From: Chloroflexota bacterium
Lineage (GTDB): Bacteria > Chloroflexota > Dehalococcoidia > Lucifugimonadales > JADFKI01
DNA length: 15,279 nucleotides
Reading direction: 5' to 3'
Assembly: GCA_024648655.1 (NCBI GenBank)
Contig: JAGGDZ010000180.1
Span: forward strand, 1 to 15,279
Shown here: piece by piece, positions 6,605-13,526 of the stretch
Numbering within the stretch: position 1 is the stretch's first letter
Layout: every line of letters starts with the position of its first letter
Made by a program: the position numbers and the translations under genes
The notes under the pieces: model-generated
What the model was told of the DNA's origin: nothing
The model's input: the letters and a program-made list of their open reading frames with translations, nothing else
Databases searched by the model: none

Positions 6605-8857
6605 CTATCTGCGGTAGCCGCCTCTTTCGCGGTCTCTGCCACCGCGTCCGCCACGATCTCTGCCGCCACGATCCCTGCCGCCTCGGTCGTTGCGCCCTCT
6701 ACCACCGTCTCGCCTGTATCCTCCGGTGCGCGCCGGGCGTCCGCCCCCGACGGGGTCCCTGCCATTGGGATCGATTTCTTCGTCAATGAGCAGTGCGCGC
6801 CGTGAAAGGTTTACGCGCCCAAGATCGTCAATCTGAATGACTGCCACTGTGAGTTCCTGTCCAATTTCAACAGTCTCCGCGACCGATGGTACACGCTCAT
6901 CCGACAGCTCGCTAATATGAACAAGCCCGTCCTTGCCCGGCAGGATAGTAACGAAAGCGCCGAAGTCCATTATGCGAGCGACTGTTCCGGTAAAGATGTC
7001 GCCAACCTTGACCTCACGAGTAAGGTCGTCAATCATCTGTACGGCTTTCTGCGCTGCTGCGCCGTCGGCCGAGCCGATGACGATCGTGCCGTCTTCCTGT
7101 ATGTCAATTGTCGCGCCGGTCTCGTCCGTGATTCCGCGTATCGTCTTGCCGCCGGGTCCTATCACTGTGCCAATCTTGTCCACGGGAACGCTGATTTGCA
7201 GCATTCTAGGGGCAAACGGGCTGAGGTCTTCGCGAGTGTCGCTGATTGTGTCGCGCATCTGGTCCAAAATGAACAGTCGGGCTTCCTTAGCCTGCTCCAA
7301 TGCGTCTTGAACAACATCGAAGCTGATGCTGTTGACCTTGATATCAAGCTGAATGGCGGTAATGCCCTCGCGCGTCCCCGCGACCTTGAAGTCCATGTCG
7401 CCGATATGGTCTTCCATACCCTGAATGTCGGTGATGGTCGCGTATTCGCCATCGCCACCATCTATCAGTCCGACTGAGATGCCTGCGACCGGCGATTTTA
7501 TGGGCACGCCGGCGTCCATCAGCGCAAGTGTACCTGCACAGACGCTCGCCATAGATGTGCTGCCGTTTGATCCGAGTGCCTCGCAGACTATGCGCAATGT
7601 GTATGGGAAATCTTCTTGGCTCGGCAGCACGGGCGCCAGAGCGCGCTCCGCAAGTGCGCCGTGTCCTACTTCACGCCGCCCGGGCGAGCCGATGCGCCGC
7701 ACTTCGCCCACCGAGTATGGAGGGAAGTTATAGTGCAGCATAAAACGCTTCGTCTCTTCAGGAGTGAGTGTGTCAAGTCTCTGGGCATCGCCGACTGAGC
7801 CTAGCGTCGCCACGCCAAGAATCTGTGTCTCTCCGCGATTGAAAAGGCCACTACCGTGTACGCGAGGAAGAAGTCCGACCGCGCTCGATATGGGACGAAT
7901 TTCACGCCTGTCGCGCCCATCCGGACGCTTGCCGCCCGACAGCACGTTTTGCTTAAAAGCGTGTTCAAGCTGAACATCGAATGCATCTCGAAGATGATTA
8001 GCCTCGTATTCTTCGCCGAGTTCCGCAGCCACCTTCGCGCGCAGCTCGTCCAGTTTTTCGTACAGGTCAACCTTGCCCGTGGACGATGCGAATGCGTCCG
8101 TGACTCCACTGCCGAGAATATCAGCAATTTCATCGTCAAGCTCAGAAGGGTAAGCATAGGAGTCGTAATCCATAGACTTAGGCTTGCCTACGGCTTCCAC
8201 CATGCCGTCCTGGAAGTCAATAAATCCCAGATTGACTTCATGAGCGAGTTTGATGGCATCGAAAACAACCTCTTCGGGAAGCTCATTCGCTCCGGCTTCC
8301 ATCATCGTTACACCATCGCGTGAGCTGGACACCACCAGGTCAAGTTCACTCTCTTCAAGCTGTGCATAAGAGGGATTCACGGAGAGTTCGCCATCGATGT
8401 AGCCGATGCGTGTTGCGGCAATGGGACCTGCGAACGGTATGTCGGATATGCTAAGCGCTGCCGACGCCGCCGTCATTACCAGCGTCTCGAACGGCGTCTC
8501 CATGTCGATGGACAGAGGTGTTGCAACAATCTGCACTTCGTTGCGGAAGTCGCTGGGGAATAGCGGGCGCAACTGCCTGTCGGTCAGGCGCGCCATAAGG
8601 ATTCCGTGTGTGCTTGGCCGCCCTTCGCGCCTGAAGAAGCTGCCGGGGATTTTGCCTCTGGAATAGAGGCGTTCTTCCACATCAATCGTCAGAGGGAAGA
8701 AGTCGATGCCGGCGCGAGGCTTGGACATCGTAGCGGTTACAAGCAGGGCGCAGTCGCCTTGCTTTACAAGTATCGATCCGTTCGCTTGGAGCGCCAGTTG
8801 GCCAGTCTCCATGATAAGCGTGCCGGATTCATAGACGTGTTCGAACGAGTTCAACAT
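6605..8857 (-). CDS. pnp: Polynucleotide phosphorylase with an RGG-rich tail
   Basis: Phosphorolytic 3'-to-5' exoribonuclease, trimeric, active in mRNA turnover. In 750 residues the order is: first RNase PH domain (about 10-145, with FFRREGRPS at 74-82), all-helical linker, second RNase PH domain (about 315-530) with NRGETQ at 340-345, GSPGRREVGHG at 390-400 and the catalytic Asp483 and Asp489. A KH domain follows (GPGG at 567-570), then an S1 domain (about 617-690). Residues 700-750 form an unusual tail almost wholly of Gly, Arg and Asp, with repeated RGG and RDRGG. ATG 8857 is preceded by GGAGGA at ten bases; the frame can extend to GTG 8884 but that would include the ribosome site. It lies 67 bases after rpsO, with a hairpin between, and ends at a strong terminator. 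Confidence 0.99.
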   Translation of the reverse strand: MLNSFEHVYESGTLIMETGQLALQANGSILVKQGDCALLVTATMSKPRAGIDFFPLTIDVEERLYSRGKIPGSFFRREGRPSTHGILMARLTDRQLRPLFPSDFRNEVQIVATPLSIDMETPFETLVMTAASAALSISDIPFAGPIAATRIGYIDGELSVNPSYAQLEESELDLVVSSSRDGVTMMEAGANELPEEVVFDAIKLAHEVNLGFIDFQDGMVEAVGKPKSMDYDSYAYPSELDDEIADILGSGVTDAFASSTGKVDLYEKLDELRAKVAAELGEEYEANHLRDAFDVQLEHAFKQNVLSGGKRPDGRDRREIRPISSAVGLLPRVHGSGLFNRGETQILGVATLGSVGDAQRLDTLTPEETKRFMLHYNFPPYSVGEVRRIGSPGRREVGHGALAERALAPVLPSQEDFPYTLRIVCEALGSNGSTSMASVCAGTLALMDAGVPIKSPVAGISVGLIDGGDGEYATITDIQGMEDHIGDMDFKVAGTREGITAIQLDIKVNSISFDVVQDALEQAKEARLFILDQMRDTISDTREDLSPFAPRMLQISVPVDKIGTVIGPGGKTIRGITDETGATIDIQEDGTIVIGSADGAAAQKAVQMIDDLTREVKVGDIFTGTVARIMDFGAFVTILPGKDGLVHISELSDERVPSVAETVEIGQELTVAVIQIDDLGRVNLSRRALLIDEEIDPNGRDPVGGGRPARTGGYRRDGGRGRNDRGGRDRGGRDRGGRGGRDRERGGYRR
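6648..6692. repeat. Tandem 15-base repeats coding the RGG tail
   Basis: Three consecutive 15-base units (6648-6662, 6663-6677, 6678-6692). The first two differ at a single base; the third is diverged. They encode the RDRGG-like repeats at the PNPase C-terminus, implying growth by slippage or unequal exchange. Confidence 0.65.
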
Positions 8858-8887
8858 TAGAAAAATATCCTCCACGGGGAACACGAG

Positions 8888-8912
8888 AAAGAAGAAAGGC
8901 AGCCCCGCTGCC
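8888..8912 (-). terminator. Hairpin between rpsO and pnp (leaky terminator or processing site)
   Basis: GGCAGC (8898-8903) and GCTGCC (8907-8912) pair around a three-base loop. On the minus strand the stem is followed by TTTCTTCTTT, an interrupted T-run. It lies 12 bases after the rpsO stop. A partial terminator in this place is known in E. coli rpsO-pnp; here it would let S15 be made in excess over PNPase. It could equally be an RNase cleavage site. Confidence 0.5.
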
Positions 8913-8924
8913 TATTTCGCTGGG

Positions 8925-9188
8925 CTACCTTCTCAGACCGAGCTTAGCGATTAGCGCTCTGTAACGGCCTACGTCTTCCCTGTTGAGGTATCTAAGCAAC
9001 CTCCGCCTGCGGCCGACCATTTTCAACAGGCCGCGGCGTGTGGACTCGTCGTGCTTATGGACTCTGAGGTGTTCGGTAAGTTGCTGTATGCGAGTCGTCA
9101 GGACTGCTACCTGTAGTTCAGTAGAGCCTGAGTCGTTCTCGTGAGTGCGATGCTCTGCAATTACGGCTTGCTTTTCAGCCTTGTTCAA
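8925..9188 (-). CDS. rpsO: Small ribosomal subunit protein S15
   Basis: Ribosomal protein S15, which binds 16S rRNA early in small-subunit assembly. The 87-residue protein shows the family core: DSGSTELQVAVLTTRI (residues 19-34), LTEHLRVHKHDESTRRGLL (37-55), then MVGRRRRLLRYLNREDVGRY and the ending LIAKLGLRR. The start is TTG at 9188, an uncommon choice. No ATG or GTG lies in frame upstream or suitably close downstream, GGAG sits six bases ahead, and the resulting length matches relatives. It has its own promoter and a short leader that can fold on itself. pnp follows on the same strand. Confidence 0.98.
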   Translation of the reverse strand: MNKAEKQAVIAEHRTHENDSGSTELQVAVLTTRIQQLTEHLRVHKHDESTRRGLLKMVGRRRRLLRYLNREDVGRYRALIAKLGLRR

Positions 9189-9194
9189 TCCCTT

Positions 9195-9204
9195 CTCCCG
9201 GGAG
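9195..9204. promoter_or_regulatory. Palindrome covering the rpsO ribosome binding site
   Basis: CTCCCGGGAG is a perfect ten-base palindrome whose GGGAG half is the likely rpsO Shine-Dalgarno on the minus strand. Nearby GGGG and AAGGGA segments offer alternative partners for the CTCCC half. Such competing pairings are expected where S15 represses its own translation, but regulation here is inference. Confidence 0.4.
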
Positions 9205-9245
9205 TTCCCCTGTCTTTTATGATGTTCCTTCTTTTCTCACAAGCT

Positions 9246-9275
9246 AGTTTAGCACAGGGCAAGTTTGTGGCGCAA
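9246..9275 (-). promoter_or_regulatory. Probable promoter of rpsO-pnp
   Basis: On the minus strand an extended -10, TGCTAAACT (9254-9246), is preceded by TTGCGC (9275-9270) with an 18-base spacer. Transcription would begin near 9239, giving a leader of about 50 bases before the TTG start. Confidence 0.45.
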
Positions 9276-9310
9276 TAAATTGAGGAATACCTGCAACCGG
9301 TCATCAATTC

Positions 9311-10225
9311 TCACAGAGACGCGAGGAACTCGTTGACTGCATCCTGGAAGCCGGAAGGGCTGTCGCCCATGACGAGATGCCCAGCGCCTTCGATAGTTGC
9401 TAGACGACTGTTGGATATAGCATCGTGCATCCTGTCGGCAGTGTCCATCGCCACGATGTCGCTCGCGCCTCCACGCACCAGCAGTGTAGGACGTTGAAGT
9501 GTTTCCAGATAGCCCCAAAGGCGCTTTTCGGTCTCGGGATCGCTCCCCATACGCCTTCCGGGCCTTCGGAGCGCACTGTCATACTTCCATGTCCACTTGC
9601 CATTCGGCAGTTCCTTCAGGTTGTGCATGATGCTGCCCCGAACCTGCTGAGGGTCGCGGCGCGGATTGTATCTCAGAACCCGCTCCACGAAGGCGTCCAC
9701 CGAATCCAGTTCGTCGTCTTGCTGAACGAAGCTGCGGATGTTCTGCGTTCCTTGTTGCATGTTCTGAGGTGCAGCGTCAACAATGACTAGAGCTTTGACC
9801 TTGTCAGGATTGTTCGCAGCGTAGGTGAACGAATTTCTGCCGCCCATTGACAAGCCCATTAGCACGAAATCCTCTAGTCCAAGCTCGTCCACGACAGCTG
9901 ATATGTCCGACTGCTGCGTCTCGGGAGAATAGTCACCGTCAGGTGCCCAGTCGCTATCGCCGTGTCCACGCTGATCCAGCGCTATCACCCGGTAGTCGTC
10001 GCTGAAGCCAAGTGCAACGAAGTCCCAAGAGTGGCATGTCTGCGCGAAGCCATGGAGCAGAAGCATGGGGGGGTTGTCCCGGCTGCCCCACTCAAGGTAG
10101 TGAAAGCGCATCCCGTTCGCAGTAACGAATTTGTCCTGCGGCTCATTTTCGTTGGTGAATTTGACGCCCATTTCTCGTGCCGCGTCATACAGAGATAGTC
10201 CCTGCTTGCTTGCCTGTGAACTCAA
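9311..10225 (-). CDS. Alpha/beta hydrolase
   Basis: Probable cytoplasmic esterase or related hydrolase; substrate unknown. In the 304-residue version the chain has the oxyanion-hole motif LLHGFAQ (56-62), DQRGHGDSD (84-92), the nucleophile elbow GLSMGG with Ser126, Asp256 in GASDIV and His283 in GAGHLV, giving a complete Ser-Asp-His triad. No signal peptide is seen. I favour the TTG start at 10225, which has GGAGG nine bases upstream. An ATG at 10249 would add eight residues but has no ribosome site, and a TATAGT box at 10253-10258 would place the RNA start at about that ATG. It follows the amidase gene by 94 bases and precedes the rpsO promoter. Cooperation with the amidase is possible but unproven. 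Confidence 0.9.
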   Translation of the reverse strand: MSSQASKQGLSLYDAAREMGVKFTNENEPQDKFVTANGMRFHYLEWGSRDNPPMLLLHGFAQTCHSWDFVALGFSDDYRVIALDQRGHGDSDWAPDGDYSPETQQSDISAVVDELGLEDFVLMGLSMGGRNSFTYAANNPDKVKALVIVDAAPQNMQQGTQNIRSFVQQDDELDSVDAFVERVLRYNPRRDPQQVRGSIMHNLKELPNGKWTWKYDSALRRPGRRMGSDPETEKRLWGYLETLQRPTLLVRGGASDIVAMDTADRMHDAISNSRLATIEGAGHLVMGDSPSGFQDAVNEFLASL

Positions 10226-10319
10226 CGGTCTGTTCCTCCGATTACCCATGTGACTATAGAGTAGCGTTCAATACAACGCGCCAAATCATACACTACCTGA
10301 CCCTATCCTATCCATCCTG

Positions 10320-11744
10320 CTAATCAATGTCAGTTAGCCTGGGCCGCCGCGTGTGCCACTCCGTCGCCTGCTCGTATAAGTGCGCTACCTGAAGCGCGAG
10401 GGCGTCCTCAAACGAGCGTGCTGCCAGCTGCATTCCGATAGGCAGCCCTTCCGATGTGAACCCGCACGGCACTGACACTGTGGGGATGCCGCAAATGTTG
10501 TGCGGGCGTGTCAGGCGCGGCATAATCGACAGCTTCGCCTCATGTGCGCCGCCCACGTCAACAAAGTTTTCACTCAACTTAGGAGCGCCAAGCGCCGTCG
10601 TGGGCGCAAGCAGAACATCGTAAATTTTCATCGCTTCCGCAATGGCTTGGTTGAACTCGGTGCGTGCGCGCTGCGCTGCGATATACGTGACGGCAGGTGT
10701 CATCGCGCCCTCTTCCAGTCGTCCGCGCACATCCGAGCCGAAGTCGTCCGGTTGCCGGCGTAGATTGTCGAGGTGTATCTCCGCCGCCTCTGTGAGCAGA
10801 ATTGTGCCTGAAATGCTTATCGAGTCATTGAGCGCCGGAATCGAGCACTCCTCCACCTGCGCGCCCAGCCCTTCCAGAACCGCAGCCGCCCGCCGCACGG
10901 CTGCGGCCACCTCTTCTTCAATCATGTCGTAGAAGTAGTCTTGTGGCACGCCTATTCGCAGGCCGGATATATCCTTATTCAGCAGCCTCGTAAAATCCTC
11001 ATCAGCGCGGTTGGCGCTGGATTGGTCGCGCTCGTCGTAGCCCGCGATGGCGTTCATCACCATTGCCGTATCCATCACCGTGCGCGTCATTGGTCCCACC
11101 GTATCGAGGCTGTTTGCCAGCGGAAACACGCCAACCCTGCTCACCCTGCCGAACGTGGGCTTGAGTCCCACAATGCCGCAAGCGGATGCCGGAATGCGGA
11201 CCGAGCCGCCCGTGTCGCTGCCGAGCGCCGCCATGCACTGCCCTGCAGCCACCGCCGAGCCTGAGCCGCCGCTCGACCCTCCGGTGATGCGCGTTGTGTC
11301 CCACGGATTGCGCGCAGGTCCGTCGTGCGGATTTTCGCTCGTTGCCCCCAACGCGAACTCGTGCATTTGCAGCTTGCCCAGCAAAATCGCGCCCGCATCG
11401 CGGAATCGCTCCGTTACGGCGGCGTCATAGTCGGGCACAAAGTCTCTCATAATCTTCGAGCCTACGGTCGTTCGGACACCTTTCGTGTAGTATAGGTCCT
11501 TCAGCCCTATGGGAATACCGTGCAGCGGTCCGCGGTAGCCGCCATTCTGAATTTCAGTCTCCGACACTGCTGCGGCTTCGGTCGCCTCCTCAGCCAGAAG
11601 CGTGATGAATGAATTCAGCCGCTCGTCGGTCTGCTCAATGCGCTCTAGGTGCGCCGCTACAAGCTCCACCGGCGAAAGCTGCTTCGATTCGATTAGCGAT
11701 GCCGCCTCGCTGATGGTGAGGTAGTGAAGGTCGTTGGTTGGCAT
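10320..11744 (-). CDS. Amidase-signature enzyme, GatA-like
   Basis: Hydrolase of the amidase signature family, close in pattern to the A subunit of Asp-tRNA(Asn)/Glu-tRNA(Gln) amidotransferase. The 474-residue protein carries the Ser-cisSer-Lys triad: Lys82 in GLKDLYY, Ser157 in TGGSSGGSGSA and Ser181 in GSDTGGSVRIPAS. These spacings of 75 and 24 residues equal those of known GatA proteins. KPTFGRVSRVGVFPLANSLD (195-214) is also GatA-like. No gatB or gatC is adjacent, so it may be a free amidase acting on a small amide, or a gatA located away from its partners. ATG 11744 has GGGAG six bases upstream; the frame extends to 11789 without a ribosome site. It follows the MFS gene by 79 bases. Confidence 0.88.
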   Translation of the reverse strand: MPTNDLHYLTISEAASLIESKQLSPVELVAAHLERIEQTDERLNSFITLLAEEATEAAAVSETEIQNGGYRGPLHGIPIGLKDLYYTKGVRTTVGSKIMRDFVPDYDAAVTERFRDAGAILLGKLQMHEFALGATSENPHDGPARNPWDTTRITGGSSGGSGSAVAAGQCMAALGSDTGGSVRIPASACGIVGLKPTFGRVSRVGVFPLANSLDTVGPMTRTVMDTAMVMNAIAGYDERDQSSANRADEDFTRLLNKDISGLRIGVPQDYFYDMIEEEVAAAVRRAAAVLEGLGAQVEECSIPALNDSISISGTILLTEAAEIHLDNLRRQPDDFGSDVRGRLEEGAMTPAVTYIAAQRARTEFNQAIAEAMKIYDVLLAPTTALGAPKLSENFVDVGGAHEAKLSIMPRLTRPHNICGIPTVSVPCGFTSEGLPIGMQLAARSFEDALALQVAHLYEQATEWHTRRPRLTDID

Positions 11745-11823
11745 TCGTGTCTCCCTGTGTTCGATTCGGGCAGGGTGATTTGACTCCACTCGCCCAACGG
11801 AATGTTGTTAAAAGCGTAGAAGT

Positions 11824-13167
11824 TCAATCACCGGCTGACGCTGTACGCTGTGGCTGCTGAGGTCTCGCGCTTACGGCGTGCTCCACCTGATTCACCAGAG
11901 CGCTTATGTTTCGTACCTGCTTGTTGAGCAAGGCTGGGCCGACCGCAAAGCCCGCTACTGCAAGCCCGCCTATCATCACCGCTATCGGTGCGCCGAGGTA
12001 GTTGGCTATCCAGTTGCCTTGCATTCCGCCCAGCGGCATTATGCTCCATGTCATGCCATAAAAGCCCATCACGCGCCCTCGCATATTGTTCGGGACCATC
12101 ATCTGCAGGGAACTCATTATCGAGATCATGTAAATTGAGTTGAATATGCCGATGAACAGCATGATCCCCATAACCAGATAGTAAGAAGGGTACCCCTGCG
12201 CCACCAGGCCGAACAGCATAAGCGCCAGTCCGAAGGCAGTAGCGCCTCCAATGAGCATCAGACCTTTCTGCCTGAAGTTGCCAACTGAACCCAGCACCAT
12301 CGTGGTCGCCAGAGCGCCCGCTCCACTCACGCCCATCAACACGCCCTGACCATCCGCTCCAACTTTCAGAATGTCAACAGAGAAGATTGGCATCATGAAG
12401 ATATACGCCATACCGAAGAAGCTGTTGAAGAATGTCATGCCTATTAGGAACGAAAATGCAGAATTGCTCAGGATGAACTTCAAGCCGTCCAGCATATCGC
12501 GGGCGGGATTTCCGCTGCCACCTCGCTGTATTTCAGGTATCTTCAGCGCAACCGTAACCAGCGCCATCGTAACGAAGCCCACGCCGGAAATGAAGAACGA
12601 TATTGACGTCCCAAGGTATGCGATGATGCCCCCCGCGATGGCAGGCGCAACTATGCGAGTACCCTGCCATATCGCAGAGTTCAATGACACAGCGCTCATT
12701 ATTGCCGAGCGGTCTATTAGATGCGGATAAAGCGCCTGACGCGCGGGTTGATCGAAGGCATTGACCGCGCCGGCGAGGAACGCTATCAGCAAGAGGTAGT
12801 AGATGTGCAGGACGTCGAACATCGTCATCACGGCGAGGACGAAGATGAGCGAAGCAGTTATGAGCTGGCAGGCTATGATGAGACGCCGTTTATCGAACAT
12901 GTCGGCGAACACGCCGCCAAATAAGTTCAGCGCTATCGCAGGTATCGCATTGACCGCACCGACATATCCCAGGAAGAGCGGTGAGTTAGTTAGCTCGTAA
13001 GTTACCCACAGCAGGCTGAAGGTGAGCATCTGGAAGCCGCTAACGGACGCGAGCGTTCCAAGCCAGTAGGCTCGATACGCAGGGTAGCGAAGCGCGGGCG
13101 GCACAGCGCGACGCGCCTTTTCTATGAAATAGGCAACCGCCTCTATCCCAGGGGAGTCTTGCGTCAA
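11824..13167 (-). CDS. Major facilitator superfamily transporter (DHA3/EntS-like)
   Basis: Inner-membrane transporter of 447 residues with about twelve hydrophobic segments. The N-terminus RYPAYRAYWLGTLASVSGFQM (27-47) and the loop-2/3 motif GGVFADMFDKRR (84-95) are typical of MFS proteins in the DHA3 group, which includes drug and siderophore exporters. FDQPARQALYPHLI near 138-151 fits the same group. The substrate cannot be deduced. The start is TTG 13167, with GAGG about seven bases upstream, and no better start precedes the first membrane segment. It follows the 73-residue unknown gene by 26 bases, so the two are probably transcribed together. The C-terminal tail after about residue 420 is hydrophilic. 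Confidence 0.9.
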   Translation of the reverse strand: MTQDSPGIEAVAYFIEKARRAVPPALRYPAYRAYWLGTLASVSGFQMLTFSLLWVTYELTNSPLFLGYVGAVNAIPAIALNLFGGVFADMFDKRRLIIACQLITASLIFVLAVMTMFDVLHIYYLLLIAFLAGAVNAFDQPARQALYPHLIDRSAIMSAVSLNSAIWQGTRIVAPAIAGGIIAYLGTSISFFISGVGFVTMALVTVALKIPEIQRGGSGNPARDMLDGLKFILSNSAFSFLIGMTFFNSFFGMAYIFMMPIFSVDILKVGADGQGVLMGVSGAGALATTMVLGSVGNFRQKGLMLIGGATAFGLALMLFGLVAQGYPSYYLVMGIMLFIGIFNSIYMISIMSSLQMMVPNNMRGRVMGFYGMTWSIMPLGGMQGNWIANYLGAPIAVMIGGLAVAGFAVGPALLNKQVRNISALVNQVEHAVSARPQQPQRTASAGD

Positions 13168-13193
13168 AGGCGGCCTCTCTTGAGCTACTTAGC

Positions 13194-13415
13194 TCAGTCT
13201 TGTAGGGGTATCCTCCCCCAGATTACCGAGTCCGGTTCTTCTGCCAGTTTTTCGGCGCGAATGATCTGTCGTATGTTCAGCAGAGTCTCGTTGACCTCAC
13301 TTGTCACATAGACCCAGTCCGGCTCCTCCGGAAACCAGTAGGGTGACGTAATACGAACGACAGTGTGCTCGCTAGGGTTCAAGTATATGCCGAACTTAGA
13401 AATATGCGGTAGCAA
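13194..13415 (-). CDS. Small protein of unknown function
   Basis: I do not recognise this 73-residue protein. It is soluble by composition, without cysteines or membrane segments. The N-terminal half looks beta-rich (GIYLNPSEHTVVRITSPYW), the middle reads PEEPDWVYVTSEVNETLL, and a probable helix (NIRQIIRAEKLAEE) follows before a short acidic end. It begins at TTG 13415, with AGAGG six bases or so upstream. A weak promoter lies just ahead, and the MFS gene begins 26 bases after its stop. The good ribosome site, protein-like composition and tight spacing make it more likely real than chance. Confidence 0.65.
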   Translation of the reverse strand: MLPHISKFGIYLNPSEHTVVRITSPYWFPEEPDWVYVTSEVNETLLNIRQIIRAEKLAEEPDSVIWGRIPLQD

Positions 13416-13443
13416 TCTGCACCTCTGTTTATTGCACTAAACT

Positions 13444-13473
13444 AGCATAGGAACGAAGTATCTTCAACGGCAA
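13444..13473 (-). promoter_or_regulatory. Possible promoter before the small unknown gene
   Basis: On the minus strand TTGCCG (13473-13468) and TATGCT (13449-13444) are 18 bases apart. Both are partial matches. RNA would start near 13437, about 22 bases before the TTG at 13415. It lies in the gap following glmS. Confidence 0.3.
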
Positions 13474-13481
13474 GTCAGATC

Positions 13482-13500
13482 GGAGCGTGTATCACACTCC
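13482..13500 (-). other. Hairpin after glmS
   Basis: GGAGCGTG (13482-13489) pairs with CACACTCC (13493-13500) in eight pairs, one of them G-T, with a three-base loop. It lies 26 bases beyond the glmS stop. No T-run follows on the minus strand, so it is at best a weak terminator or a 3'-end stabilising structure. Confidence 0.35.
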
Positions 13501-13526
13501 TCTGCCTCCATCTTGGGACTAAGAGG

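Noticed and set aside
6436..6786. Minus-strand alanine-rich frame of 116 codons
   Set aside because: It reads the PNPase RGG repeat region in another frame; the apparent alanine-rich helix is a by-product of the repeat.
11745..11800. tRNA-like TTCGATT (T-loop resemblance) before the amidase
   Set aside because: The flanking bases do not form a T-stem, and no acceptor, D or anticodon arm can be drawn.
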